Shown one piece after another: positions 28,477 to 37,671 of a stretch of DNA of 60,308 bases (positions are counted from its first letter, which is position 1; each line of letters opens with the position of its first letter). A program made the position numbers and the translations under genes. The stretch is from an uncultured Flavobacteriaceae bacterium (GTDB lineage: Bacteria; Bacteroidota; Bacteroidia; Flavobacteriales; Flavobacteriaceae): NCBI GenBank assembly GCA_905480425.1, contig CAJQQG010000026.1, positions 1-60,308 on the forward strand, in the 5' to 3' direction. The notes beneath the pieces are model-generated. The model had not been told where the DNA came from, did no database searches, and saw only the letters and a list, made by a program, of their open reading frames with translations.

Positions 28477-29394
28477 TTGATAAATGTATTGACAAAAAAA
28501 CATTTTCTTATCCTCTTTTTCGGATGTCTTTATGGCAGTTTAGCTGCACAGAGTTATCTAGGGTTTAATGTAGATAACGATCTGTATTTTGGAAGCGATA
28601 GATATTATAGCAGCGGGATATTTTTAGAATATGGTTTTCATAGAAAAGTGAAATCAGATTCTACGAATCATAAATATTTTATATCCAAGCATTGGACTTT
28701 AGGCCAAGAAATAAACACACCTTCTCTACATAAGACAATTGACAAAAAAGATATGGATTACCCATACAGCGGTTGGTTGTTTTTAAGGTTTTCGAAAGAG
28801 CGTTATAAAAACTCTGATTTTGGTGTTGGATGGGGTGTCACTTTTGGAGTTTCTGGAGCAGAAGCTTCTTTGGCAAAAAAAATGCAAAACACGTATCACA
28901 TACTTATTTTAAATCTAGAGGAACTATCATGGTCTTTTTCTATTCCCCAGGCTTTTCATATTAATGCACAAACCTCATTTTCTTCTGGAATTATCATAAG
29001 GCAAAATATAAAATTTGTTCAACAATCTCATTTAGAATTTGGCACATTCAGATCAGGGGCAAAAACAAGACTTGGATTTCAATTAGGGAATTTACATGGG
29101 TTACCTTTTTTTGGTCACAGACTAGAAAAAATTATGCGAGGCTTCGCACTATTTGCAGGCACTGTATTGGAATATAAATATCACGATTATTCTTTAACAG
29201 GAAGTCTATTCAAAGATAACAGTCCTTTTGATTTTGAAATGAAACGTTTCACGAATAATCTTCAAGCAGGAATTATGATTCATCAAAATCCATGGAGGCT
29301 TAAACTTCTTTTTAATTCTATATCTAAAAACATCTCTGAGCAAGAATATAAACGCCATCCTTTTTTGAATATTACATTAAGTAGAGTATTCTAG
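28477..29394 (+). CDS. LpxR-like (DUF2219) outer-membrane lipid A deacylase family protein
   Basis: A 305-residue outer-membrane protein with a signal peptide ending near SLAAQ, then a beta-barrel-like alternation and the LpxR-family opening NVDNDLYFGSDRYYSSG, where the Asn-Asp and the Tyr-rich turn recall the calcium/substrate site. LpxR removes the 3'-acyloxyacyl chain of lipid A. No in-frame ATG exists upstream of the signal peptide; translation must start at TTG 28477 or, giving a better signal peptide, TTG 28489. It is probably co-transcribed with the Usp gene. Confidence 0.65.
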   Translation: MINVLTKKHFLILFFGCLYGSLAAQSYLGFNVDNDLYFGSDRYYSSGIFLEYGFHRKVKSDSTNHKYFISKHWTLGQEINTPSLHKTIDKKDMDYPYSGWLFLRFSKERYKNSDFGVGWGVTFGVSGAEASLAKKMQNTYHILILNLEELSWSFSIPQAFHINAQTSFSSGIIIRQNIKFVQQSHLEFGTFRSGAKTRLGFQLGNLHGLPFFGHRLEKIMRGFALFAGTVLEYKYHDYSLTGSLFKDNSPFDFEMKRFTNNLQAGIMIHQNPWRLKLLFNSISKNISEQEYKRHPFLNITLSRVF

Positions 29395-29415
29395 AAAAAA
29401 CATGAGATTTTTTTA

Positions 29416-30087
29416 TTACCCCTCGTGTTGCTGCATTTTTTTTGATCGCAAAAAAGTATAAGTAAGACTAACTTGTAGTCCCTTAGAATTATTGCTTTGA
29501 GGCTGAGTAGCAGGGCTATATTTTTTGGCCCAACGATAGGTTACTGTTGCATTAAAGCGGTCCCAAAAATGATAGTCTACTTGGGCACTAAATCCAAGTG
29601 GATTTGAAAAAACCCCTTTTGGATACTCAGTAATTAATTTAGCATCTTCAAATCTAAGAATTCTTTGTCCTTTTTCATAATGATTGTAAAGTATACCCAA
29701 TCCAAAGCTTATTTTTTTAAAAGGGTTTAACTTTAGAATCAAGGGGATTGTCAAATATTTTAGACGATCCTTTTCAATAGAACCTTCTGACATGTAGCGA
29801 TAAGATATTGGCACAAACTTTAACCCTGAAAGAAGGCCTACAGTTTTCGAAAAACGATATTCTATATTTATCATTCCTCCAAAGGTTATCGTTGGATAAG
29901 CGGTGTTTAGATCGGAATTAATTCGGTTAATTTCAGGGCCAATTGAAAAGCTCCATTTCGAATACATTTGATTTAATTCAGGACCTTTACTGTATTGCTG
30001 AATAAGAATACCTCCTGCTTGAGAAAATATATTTAGCCCCGATAAAAGGGCAATTAAAATATAAAGGCGGAAAGGGGAGAAAAACAT
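29416..30087 (-). CDS. Outer-membrane beta-barrel protein (porin family)
   Basis: A 223-residue protein with a signal peptide (MFFSPFRLYILIALLSGLN, cleavage near FSQAGG), then alternating amphipathic strands with aromatic girdle residues and a terminal strand ending near VSLTYTFLRSK, typical of the OmpA-like/PorT-like small barrels of Bacteroidota. ATG 30087 is chosen because 24 codons of a longer open frame upstream would precede the signal peptide. The function is unknown. It converges on the LpxR-like gene. Confidence 0.65.
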   Translation of the reverse strand: MFFSPFRLYILIALLSGLNIFSQAGGILIQQYSKGPELNQMYSKWSFSIGPEINRINSDLNTAYPTITFGGMINIEYRFSKTVGLLSGLKFVPISYRYMSEGSIEKDRLKYLTIPLILKLNPFKKISFGLGILYNHYEKGQRILRFEDAKLITEYPKGVFSNPLGFSAQVDYHFWDRFNATVTYRWAKKYSPATQPQSNNSKGLQVSLTYTFLRSKKMQQHEG

Positions 30088-30141
30088 CTCTAAACTTTTT
30101 ACTTTACAAGCTTTATCATTAATTATAAAAAAATTGAATTC

Positions 30142-30177
30142 AAAATCTAAATAAAGCAAGTGCTTTATTTAGATTTT
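30142..30177. terminator. Perfect 17-bp inverted repeat (terminator-like hairpin)
   Basis: The arms 30142-30158 and 30161-30177 are exact reverse complements separated by only AG. On the minus strand the hairpin covers the stop codon of the 27-residue gene and is followed by a seven-base T-run, so it fits an intrinsic terminator for that gene, isolating it from the beta-barrel gene downstream. A perfect 17-bp AT-rich palindrome could also be a protein-binding site. Confidence 0.6.
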
Positions 30178-30248
30178 TTAATATCAACTAAAATAACAAT
30201 TAAGGTAATGATAGTGGTGATAATTACGGTTACTGCAACAAGTGTCAT
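30165..30248 (-). CDS. 27-residue single-helix membrane peptide
   Basis: Reads MTLVAVTVIITTIITLIVIL followed by VDIKKSK: one hydrophobic helix of about 20 residues with a short basic cytoplasmic tail. The stop lies inside the right arm of a perfect 17-bp hairpin, which gives this tiny frame its own terminator and makes it credible as a gene. It sits in the divergent region before alkB. Similar peptides act as regulatory or toxin-like membrane proteins, but no function can be assigned. Confidence 0.4.
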   Translation of the reverse strand: MTLVAVTVIITTIITLIVILVDIKKSK

Positions 30249-30337
30249 TATATTATCTTTTATTTTGCGTTAAAGGTACTAAATCTGAGTAATTCAAATC
30301 AATTTCTCTTCTAAAACCATTGAAACAATAAGTTTAT

Positions 30338-30345
30338 TATTTTTG
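30338..30345 (+). promoter_or_regulatory. -7 box TATTTTTG upstream of alkB
   Basis: A perfect TAnnTTTG match 13 bases before the alkB ATG. A TTG lies 15 bases upstream, the same short spacing seen before the universal stress gene at 27658. Confidence 0.4.
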
Positions 30346-30358
30346 TTTAAATTTAATC

Positions 30359-31414
30359 ATGAGTGATCTTAAATATCTTTTTGCATATTCGATTCCTTTA
30401 GCCACACTTTTATCGGTTTTTTCTTCAGGCATGCTTACGTATAGTGCACCAATTTACGCGTTTATAGTAATCCCTTTATTGGAGCTTTTATTAAATGATT
30501 TTGACATCTCTTATTCTGATGCTAAAAAAGAAAAAAGAGTAAATAATATTTTTTTTGACCTTCTTTTGTACTTTAATATTCCTTTTGTTTTTGGGATCTT
30601 ATGCTATGGTTTCTATATCCTGAATAGCGGGGTATTATTGAACTATGAAACGATTGGGATTATATTGTCCTTAGGAATTTTATTGGCAACAAATGCTATT
30701 AATGTAGCACATGAACTGGGGCATAGAACTTCACAAAGCGAACGAATACTTTCTAAGTTATTACTCTTGCCATGTTTATACATGCATTTTTATTTAGAGC
30801 ATAATTTTGGCCACCACAAAAATGTAGCAACTCCTGAAGATCCAGCAACTTCAAGGCTAAATCAATCTGTTTATCATTTTTGGGTAACTTCAGTATTTAA
30901 TCAGTATTTAAATGCTTGGCGAATTCAAAATAGATTGCTAAAGAAAGAAAATAAAGGTTTTTTATCTTTTAAAAATGATATGATGTGGTATACACTTTTT
31001 CAAACCGCGTATTTAGCCATTTGGGTAATTACTTTTGGAACAACAGGTCTTTTCTTTGCTATTATAGTGGGGATCCTTTCTTTCGTTTTTTTAGAAACAA
31101 TTAACTACATAGAACATTATGGATTAGTGAGAAAAAAACTACCATCAGGAAGATACGAAAGAGTACAAACGCATCATTCTTGGAATTCCAATCACATTAT
31201 CGGACGTATTGTTTTATATGAATTAACACGTCATAGCGATCATCATTTTAAGGCATCCAAAAAATATCAAATTTTGGAAAATAAAAAAGAAAGTCCACAA
31301 CTTCCCTTTGGTTATCCAACCTCTATTTTATTGTCGTTAGTTCCACCTCTCTGGTTCTTGATAATGAATTCTCGAATTCCTGAGGATAAATCCAATCCAA
31401 TCTTTTTAAAGTAA
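30359..31414 (+). CDS. alkB: Alkane 1-monooxygenase (AlkB, membrane non-heme diiron)
   Basis: A 351-residue integral membrane hydroxylase that oxidises the terminal carbon of medium-chain alkanes with O2 and rubredoxin electrons. All histidine boxes are present: HELGHRT (Hist-1), EHNFGHHKN (Hist-2), the HYG motif NYIEHYG, and LTRHSDHH (Hist-3), plus about six membrane helices. No rubredoxin gene or domain is visible nearby. The end overlaps the convergent GMC oxidoreductase by nine bases. In marine flavobacteria the substrate may be alkanes or fatty acyl chains. Confidence 0.9.
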   Translation: MSDLKYLFAYSIPLATLLSVFSSGMLTYSAPIYAFIVIPLLELLLNDFDISYSDAKKEKRVNNIFFDLLLYFNIPFVFGILCYGFYILNSGVLLNYETIGIILSLGILLATNAINVAHELGHRTSQSERILSKLLLLPCLYMHFYLEHNFGHHKNVATPEDPATSRLNQSVYHFWVTSVFNQYLNAWRIQNRLLKKENKGFLSFKNDMMWYTLFQTAYLAIWVITFGTTGLFFAIIVGILSFVFLETINYIEHYGLVRKKLPSGRYERVQTHHSWNSNHIIGRIVLYELTRHSDHHFKASKKYQILENKKESPQLPFGYPTSILLSLVPPLWFLIMNSRIPEDKSNPIFLK

Positions 31415-33097
31415 TTCTTTTTTCATTTGTTCAACAGCATAATTAGCAGCTCTTGCTGTAATTGCCATAAAGGTTAAAGAAGGGTTTTGTGTACTTGTTG
31501 ATGTCATGCAAGCACCATCCGTAACAAAAACGTTTTTACATTCATGTAATTGATTCCACTTATTTAGTAATGATGTTTTTGGGTCTTTTCCCATTCTAAC
31601 TCCTCCCATTTCATGTATGTCATTTCCAGGTCTTCTTTTGCTGTCGTTTGTTTTTATATTTACAAATCCAGCTTTTTTAAACATCACTGTAAATTGTTCA
31701 AAAAAGTCTTCAATCATTTTTTCATCATTTTCATCATACTCTACATTTATATTTAAAAGTGGAATTCCCCAAGAATCAACTTTTTCTTTATCTAAGGTTA
31801 CTTGATTACTTACTTTAGGAATAGTTTCTCCCATCATATGAGAATTAACATTCCAAACACCTGTTTCTTTGGTTTCGAGGAGTTGTTTTTTAAGCGGTGC
31901 ACCAAAACCTCCACGATCAGTTACTCTAGCTGGTGAAGCACCAAACCCAGCAGCATATCCGCGTAAAAAGTCTGTCTCCTGTCTGTATACATTTCTAAAA
32001 CGTGGAACATAATGTGAGGTCGGTTTTGCTCCCTCAATGGTATTTTTGGGAAACCCTTCACACTGTGCATTGATTGTTGCTCTATAATTATGAAAGGCAA
32101 TGTATTTTCCCATCAACCCATTATCATTTCCTAAGCCGTTTGGGAAACGTTTAGATTTAGAATTCAATAAAATAAGATTGGTATTTAGTGTAGCTGCAGT
32201 TATAAATATAACCTTAGCAAAGTAATCTTTTGTTTTTTTTGTTTTTGAGTCAATAACCCGAACACCAATTGCTTTTTGTTTTACCTCGTCATACAATACA
32301 GATTGAACTACAGAATTCGGCTTAAGAGTCATGTTTCCGGTTTTTAAAGCCCATGGAATCAGAGTAGAATTAACATTAAAATAACCTCCCAAAGGGCAGC
32401 CCCTTTGGCATATTCTTCTGCTCATGCACAGACCTCTTCCTTGTTCGATGAATTGAGGCTTGCTTTCAGTTAGATGTGCACAACGGCCATAAATAACATG
32501 CCGATCCTTATAGTGTTTTTTCATCTCTTTACTGAAATAATCTTCTACCACGTTAGATTCCCATGGCTTCAAAAAATCACCATCTGGTAAGGTGTCTAAA
32601 CCATCTTTATTTCCACTTACACCCACAAATTTTTCAACATAAGTGTACCATGTCTCTAAGTCTTTATATCTAATGGGCCAATCTACTGCAAAACCGTCTC
32701 GTTTAGGGCCTTCAAAATCATATTTACTCCAGCGTTGAACTTGGCGTGCCCACATTATTGATTTTCCACCTACTTGATAACCTCTTAGCCAGTCAAAAGG
32801 TTTCTTTTGGATATAGGGATGCTCATTATCTTTAACAAAAAAGTGTTTGGCATCCTCTTTGAAAGCATAGCATCTACTGGCTATAGGATTTTCTTTCTTT
32901 TCTTTTGCAGTAAGCCTACCACGGTACTTAAATTCCCATGGCTGTGTATTGGTTGTTGGGTAGTCTTTTAAATGCTCCACATTGGGGCCACGTTCCAATA
33001 AAAGGGTTTTAAATCCTTGTTCACTAAACTCTTTGGCAGCCCATCCCCCTGACATTCCTGCCCCAATTACGATGGTATCAAAAGTATTTGATTTCAT
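31406..33097 (-). CDS. GMC family FAD-dependent oxidoreductase
   Basis: A 563-residue flavoprotein of the glucose-methanol-choline family. It has the N-terminal FAD-binding TIVIGAGMSGGWAAKEF, a middle substrate domain, and the C-terminal FAD-binding segment VTDGACMTSTSTQNPSLTF. CMSRRICQRGCPLGG in the middle is a Cys-rich stretch seen in the gluconate/2-keto-gluconate dehydrogenase-like subgroup. It is followed on the same strand upstream by a gluconate 2-dehydrogenase subunit 3 gene (12-base gap), so it is the large subunit of a sugar or polyol dehydrogenase feeding the respiratory chain. Confidence 0.87.
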   Translation of the reverse strand: MKSNTFDTIVIGAGMSGGWAAKEFSEQGFKTLLLERGPNVEHLKDYPTTNTQPWEFKYRGRLTAKEKKENPIASRCYAFKEDAKHFFVKDNEHPYIQKKPFDWLRGYQVGGKSIMWARQVQRWSKYDFEGPKRDGFAVDWPIRYKDLETWYTYVEKFVGVSGNKDGLDTLPDGDFLKPWESNVVEDYFSKEMKKHYKDRHVIYGRCAHLTESKPQFIEQGRGLCMSRRICQRGCPLGGYFNVNSTLIPWALKTGNMTLKPNSVVQSVLYDEVKQKAIGVRVIDSKTKKTKDYFAKVIFITAATLNTNLILLNSKSKRFPNGLGNDNGLMGKYIAFHNYRATINAQCEGFPKNTIEGAKPTSHYVPRFRNVYRQETDFLRGYAAGFGASPARVTDRGGFGAPLKKQLLETKETGVWNVNSHMMGETIPKVSNQVTLDKEKVDSWGIPLLNINVEYDENDEKMIEDFFEQFTVMFKKAGFVNIKTNDSKRRPGNDIHEMGGVRMGKDPKTSLLNKWNQLHECKNVFVTDGACMTSTSTQNPSLTFMAITARAANYAVEQMKKELL

Positions 33098-33109
33098 AAT
33101 ATAATGTGT

Positions 33110-33619
33110 TTAAACGGTCACGTCACCTATATAACGTCCTGGCATAAATTCAAAGTCTAAATAGTTTTTCATATAATTTTCGGATGTTTCAAAATGCAAA
33201 AGAGAGTAATTTTTTAACATTTCTAAGAATATTTTAATGGCACCTTTCTTTTCAAATTGTAGACTTAAAAAAACAAATTGTTCTTCTGGAGTTAGCCAAT
33301 CAATTTTTATTTCTTTAGTAGGAGATAAGGCTAGCTGAAAAGACTCAAGACCCTTTAAAAATCGAAGAATAATTTTCGTGTTTTCACAATCATTAATTTG
33401 AGTTAACACAAAAAACTGCCGACTTTCAGGCGTAGGAAAGTTTTCTAGATCTTCCGGCAGAATACAATTACAAACCCACCCAATCAAATCTTGTTGCTCT
33501 TTTTTAACATTGGCTAAGCGTTTAAATACAAGCTCAGGGGTTAGGGAACATGAATAGGGAATAAAGGTTAACCCTCCGGTCAAGAGGCCCATATTTTTTA
33601 ATGCATTTCTTCTATTCAT
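33110..33619 (-). CDS. Gluconate 2-dehydrogenase subunit 3 family protein
   Basis: A 169-residue small subunit with an N-terminal twin-arginine-like signal (MNRRNALKNMGLLTGG) and the family core of helices, including EDLENFPTPESRQFF and PEEQFVFLSLQFE. These subunits accompany GMC dehydrogenases and are thought to carry the folded flavoprotein to the periplasm by the Tat route. The gene precedes the GMC gene by 12 bases in the same operon. The signal supports periplasmic oxidation of sugars or alcohols. Confidence 0.8.
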   Translation of the reverse strand: MNRRNALKNMGLLTGGLTFIPYSCSLTPELVFKRLANVKKEQQDLIGWVCNCILPEDLENFPTPESRQFFVLTQINDCENTKIILRFLKGLESFQLALSPTKEIKIDWLTPEEQFVFLSLQFEKKGAIKIFLEMLKNYSLLHFETSENYMKNYLDFEFMPGRYIGDVTV

Positions 33620-33755
33620 AAAACCTTCTATTTTAATGAATAATTAAATTTTAATTCGATTATAAAAATAGTCAATTAAGCTAAATGTTTTTGCCTTAAT
33701 TTAATAAAACAAATCCTCTATTTATTGAGTACTTTTATCATAAATTAAAAACATC

Positions 33756-34169
33756 ATGGAATTAGATTTTGGTGAAAAAGTTGAGCTTATTATTGGAAGA
33801 GAAACGGATCTGGGCTTTAATGTAGTAATCAATGGATCTTTAGAAGGGTTACTCTACAAAAATGAAGTTTTTGAGCCGCTAGAAAGAAACACCAAAAAAA
33901 TCGGATATATTAAAAAAATAAGAGAGGATGGGAAGTATGACATTTCTCTTCAGCCACAAGGTTTTTTGAATGTTATTGATACACATTGTGAAACTATTTT
34001 AAAGAAACTTGATCATTCTGGAGAATTGCATCTTTCTGATAAGAGCAGTCCAAATGATATTATGCAACAGCTTCACTTAAGTAAAAAGGCTTTTAAAAAA
34101 GCACTAGGTGTACTTTATAAAAAAAAGAAAATTTTTATTGAAAAAGATAAAATCACTTTAGTAAAGTAA
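33756..34169 (+). CDS. CvfB-like protein: S1-like domain plus winged helix (short form)
   Basis: A 137-residue protein that matches the C-terminal half of CvfB/YitL RNA-binding proteins: an S1-like beta-barrel (GEKVELIIGRETDLGFNVVI to KIREDGKYDISLQP) followed by a winged-helix-like segment (SPNDIMQQLHLSKKAFKKAL). Full CvfB is about 280 residues with two more S1 domains; this is a natural short version, as no coding remnant is visible upstream. It is 18 bases from the luciferase-like gene. Confidence 0.7.
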   Translation: MELDFGEKVELIIGRETDLGFNVVINGSLEGLLYKNEVFEPLERNTKKIGYIKKIREDGKYDISLQPQGFLNVIDTHCETILKKLDHSGELHLSDKSSPNDIMQQLHLSKKAFKKALGVLYKKKKIFIEKDKITLVK

Positions 34170-34187
34170 CCATTTAATAAGTATTTC

Positions 34188-35216
34188 ATGGAAATAGGAA
34201 TTGACAGTTTTGCAGCAGTAGACATTTCAAAAGGGAAACCTTCTTCTGAGGATCGTGTTCAGGTAATAAAGGATCTCATAGATAGAATTATTTATGCTGA
34301 TGAAGTAGGCATCGATTTATTTGGGATTGGGGAACACCATAGAGAAGAGTTCTTAGATGCTGCACCACACATTATTTTGGCGGCAGCGGCAGCCCAAACA
34401 AAGCAGATAAAATTGAGTAGTGCTGTTGCTGTTCTTAGCGCCGCAGATCCAGTACGAGTTTTTCAAAATTATGCTACTCTCGATCTAATTAGTTCAGGGC
34501 GAGTAGAAATAGTTGTTGGTCGGGGCTCTTTTTCAGAGTCATTTCCATTGTTTGGAATTCAATTTGAAGATTATGACGCACTTTTTAAAGAAAAATTAGA
34601 GTTACTATTACAAATTCGTGATTCTGAAGTAATTACCTGGTCTGGAAAATATCGTGCTCCTTTAAATCAACAGCTCATAACCCCTAGGGCCTTTCAAAAA
34701 AAAATGCCTATTTGGCTTGGTGCTGGAGGAACACCCTCTTCTTTTGTCCGCGCAGGGAGTATGGGACTGCCGCTTATGATTGCTATTATAGGTGGTGAAA
34801 CTCATCGTTTCCGGCCTTTAGTAGATTTATATCGAAAGGCAGGAGCTGAAGCTGGTTTTACTCCCAATGAATTAAGTATAGGCATTCATTCCTTAGGTTA
34901 TGTCGCAGAGACAAAAGATGAGGCAGTATCAAATTATTTTCCAGGCTATGCAAAAAACTTTACCCGTATAGGCAGAGAACGAGGATGGCCATCGGTTACA
35001 AAACAAGGGTTTGACGCACAAAATAGTCCAAAAGGAGCTTTGTTAGTGGGGAGTCCCGAAGAAGTTGCTGAAAAGATTCTACAACACAGTGCCGCTTTAG
35101 GAGGAATTTCACGTTTTACCTTTCAATTGGACAATGCTAATTTAACGCATGATCAACTAAAAAAAACTATGGGATTGATTGCTCAAAAAGTAAAACCTAT
35201 CGTCAATCAATACTAA
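34188..35216 (+). CDS. LLM class flavin-dependent oxidoreductase
   Basis: A 342-residue TIM-barrel flavin-dependent monooxygenase-like protein (luciferase family). It opens with MEIGIDSFA and has HHREEF, the SGRVEIVVGRG segment that contacts FMN, and a C-terminal ending near LTHDQLKK. It resembles the actinobacterial/flavobacterial Atu2307/SP_0267-type group. The substrate is unknown. It is probably co-transcribed with the CvfB-like gene. Confidence 0.85.
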   Translation: MEIGIDSFAAVDISKGKPSSEDRVQVIKDLIDRIIYADEVGIDLFGIGEHHREEFLDAAPHIILAAAAAQTKQIKLSSAVAVLSAADPVRVFQNYATLDLISSGRVEIVVGRGSFSESFPLFGIQFEDYDALFKEKLELLLQIRDSEVITWSGKYRAPLNQQLITPRAFQKKMPIWLGAGGTPSSFVRAGSMGLPLMIAIIGGETHRFRPLVDLYRKAGAEAGFTPNELSIGIHSLGYVAETKDEAVSNYFPGYAKNFTRIGRERGWPSVTKQGFDAQNSPKGALLVGSPEEVAEKILQHSAALGGISRFTFQLDNANLTHDQLKKTMGLIAQKVKPIVNQY

Positions 35217-35257
35217 TATTTTCTAAAAGAGGAATATTTTAATAATTATTTATCAGT

Positions 35258-36994
35258 TTACATTCTTGTTTGATAGGTATATAATTCATGATACCTTCCC
35301 TTTGTCTTTATAAGTTCCTCGTGTTTTCCTCGCTCTACAATGTCACCTTCTTCTATGACCAATATTTGATCAGCTTTTTGGATTGTGCTCAGACGATGAG
35401 CTATAACAAATGTAGTTCTGTTGCGCATTAATACTGCTAAACTTTTTTGAATAAAAGCTTCACTTTGAGTGTCTAAATTAGATGTGGCCTCATCTAAAAT
35501 AACAATTTTAGGTTTTGCTAGTAAGGCTCTTGCAATTGAAATCCGCTGGCGTTGCCCACCTGATAATTTAACCCCTCGCTCACCAATAACCGTTTCTAAG
35601 CCATTTTCAAAGCGATCTGTAAATTCATTAACATAGGCTCCTTCAACTGCTTCTAAAAGATCTTCTTCTGAAGCTTTGGGTCGTGGGAAAAGTATGTTTT
35701 CTCGAATGGTTCCCTCATATAAAAAATCATCTTGAAGTACAACGCCTAATTGACTTCTAAAGCTTTTTAAATCTACTTTTGACAGATCAATTTCATCTAT
35801 AAGCACTTGTCCAGAATTAGGATTTAAAAAGGCAGTGACTAAGCCTGCAATAGTTGATTTTCCTGACCCTGAAGATCCAACAAGTGCGGTTACACTTCCT
35901 TGTGGCGCTTCAAAAGAAATATTTCTAAGTACTTCTGTGGTATCATCATAACTAAATGAAATATTGTTAAATGTGATGTTCCCCTTAATTTTATCTAGTG
36001 ATATGGTTCTTGTTTTCAAGTTATTTTCTTCATCAATACCCATTAATTCTTGGGTTCTATCCAAACCTGCAAAGGCTTCTGTTAATTGACTCCCAATGTT
36101 ACTCATTTGAACAATTGGGGCAATCATAAAACCTAAAAAAAGTGTAAAGGACACAAACTCACCATAAGTCATAGAATTATTCATAATAAAATACCCTCCC
36201 ATTCCCATAATACCAGCAGAAGCTAAACCCAATAAAAACGTTGAAGAACTCGTCATAAATGCAGTAGCTGTTAAACTTTTTTTAACATTTTGATATAAAT
36301 CTTCTACCCCTTTTTCAAATACTTTTTGTTCTTGAGCTTCAGCATTAAAACCTTTAATTACTCTAATTCCATTAAGGGTTTCTGTAAGACGTCCCGTGAC
36401 TTCAGCATTTATTTTTCCGCGAGCTCTAAAAATTGGACGAATGTATCCAAAGGCCTTTAATGCAATTACAGCAAATATTAGTATAGGTACAAGAACAAAT
36501 AAAGTCATTTGAGCATTTATCCGAATTAAAATAATAAGTGATATAATGGCAGTTACACTTCCACCTATTAATTGCACTAACCCAGTTCCCACTAAATTCC
36601 TTACACCTTCAACGTCTGTCATGACTCTAGAAACTAATGCACCTGATTTATTATTGTCAAAAAAGCTAATAGGGAGGGTAAGTAATTTTTGTTGCACTTT
36701 GGCCCGTAGAATTGAAATTAAATGTTGTGCCTCAACACTTAAAAGTCTTGTTAGTGAGAATGCACTAACTGATTGAAATAATAAAGCAATGCAAACCACT
36801 AACAATAAAATTGTGAGAGAATGAGTATCTTTTGATGGAATAACATCATCGATTAGTGATTTACTTGCGTAAGGAAGAACTAAGCCAGACAAACTGCGAA
36901 CTAAGATTAAAAAAAGGCCTAAAAAGAGAATTTTTCTTCTTGGCCAAATAAATTCTTTAAAGGCCCATTTAAAGGAAACGTTGTTTTTATTCAT
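35258..36994 (-). CDS. ABC transporter, fused permease/ATPase (MsbA-like)
   Basis: A 578-residue half-transporter that dimerises. Six transmembrane helices occupy about residues 20-310, then a nucleotide-binding domain with Walker A GSSGSGKST, signature LSGGQRQR, Walker B VILDEATS and H-loop AHRLST. The family exports lipids (MsbA), drugs or peptides. In Bacteroidota close relatives are usually annotated as MsbA/lipid or multidrug exporters; the substrate cannot be decided from sequence. It stands alone. Confidence 0.9.
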   Translation of the reverse strand: MNKNNVSFKWAFKEFIWPRRKILFLGLFLILVRSLSGLVLPYASKSLIDDVIPSKDTHSLTILLLVVCIALLFQSVSAFSLTRLLSVEAQHLISILRAKVQQKLLTLPISFFDNNKSGALVSRVMTDVEGVRNLVGTGLVQLIGGSVTAIISLIILIRINAQMTLFVLVPILIFAVIALKAFGYIRPIFRARGKINAEVTGRLTETLNGIRVIKGFNAEAQEQKVFEKGVEDLYQNVKKSLTATAFMTSSSTFLLGLASAGIMGMGGYFIMNNSMTYGEFVSFTLFLGFMIAPIVQMSNIGSQLTEAFAGLDRTQELMGIDEENNLKTRTISLDKIKGNITFNNISFSYDDTTEVLRNISFEAPQGSVTALVGSSGSGKSTIAGLVTAFLNPNSGQVLIDEIDLSKVDLKSFRSQLGVVLQDDFLYEGTIRENILFPRPKASEEDLLEAVEGAYVNEFTDRFENGLETVIGERGVKLSGGQRQRISIARALLAKPKIVILDEATSNLDTQSEAFIQKSLAVLMRNRTTFVIAHRLSTIQKADQILVIEEGDIVERGKHEELIKTKGRYHELYTYQTRM

Positions 36995-37141
36995 GCGATA
37001 AAAGTAGATAATTCTTTTAGTTCTTTTCAGCTAGATTTCAGAAGCTTTATTTTCTAAAAAAATACCAAGAAAATTTCATTAAATTAGGTTTAAATCATAT
37101 AGACAATTTATTTAACTTGAAAGACTCTTTGAAAACTGTTT

Positions 37142-37588
37142 ATGATAAAAGAAAAGTTGTTTTTTCATTGTGAAAACTATCTTCAAAAAAGAAAGGATTT
37201 GTTGGAACAAAGAAAAAACGAGCTACAATTAGCATTGACTTCTGAAACTAAAAGTAGTGCTGGAGACAAGCATGAAACAGGGAGGGCAATGATCCAGATT
37301 GAACGTGAAAAACTAGGAAACCAACTATTGGTATTGGAGAAGGAGTTTCAAAAGTTACGATCACTTAAAAACCATTATGACACAGGCATAGTTGGTCTGG
37401 GTTCTGTTGTTCGAACAGATAATGGAAATTATTATATTGCATTAGCCGCAGAATCGTGTGATATTGAAATCTATACGTATTATTGTATTTCTCCTATAAG
37501 TCCCATTGGCAAACTATTACTTGGGAAAAAAGTAAAAGAACATATAAAGTTTAATACTAAGATAAGTACGATTACTGAAATTTTATAA
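37142..37588 (+). CDS. GreA/GreB-like transcription elongation factor family protein
   Basis: A 148-residue protein with an N-terminal coiled coil containing SAGDKHETGRAMIQIERE, the segment typical of Bacteroidota GreA-like proteins (often misnamed 3-oxoacyl-ACP synthase), and a C-terminal FKBP-like domain ending with SPIGKLLLGKKVKE. Gre factors restart backtracked RNA polymerase. The tip acidic residues needed for transcript cleavage are not obvious, so it may bind polymerase without cleavage. Confidence 0.75.
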   Translation: MIKEKLFFHCENYLQKRKDLLEQRKNELQLALTSETKSSAGDKHETGRAMIQIEREKLGNQLLVLEKEFQKLRSLKNHYDTGIVGLGSVVRTDNGNYYIALAAESCDIEIYTYYCISPISPIGKLLLGKKVKEHIKFNTKISTITEIL

Positions 37589-37659
37589 TAGTAATTTTCA
37601 ATTGAAAATTCAGTCAAAAATCTCATTGAATTTTTTAAAATAGAGGATTAGTTTTTTGG

Positions 37660-37667
37660 TATCTTTA
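37660..37667 (+). promoter_or_regulatory. -7-like box TATCTTTA before the 42-residue gene
   Basis: One mismatch from TAnnTTTG, five bases before the ATG at 37672. The distance implies an almost leaderless message. Confidence 0.3.
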
Positions 37668-37671
37668 TGTA

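Noticed and set aside
33756-34169. CvfB-like gene as a truncated pseudogene
   Set aside because: It is shorter than full CvfB, but no coding remnant precedes it and both remaining domains are complete, so a natural short form is more likely.
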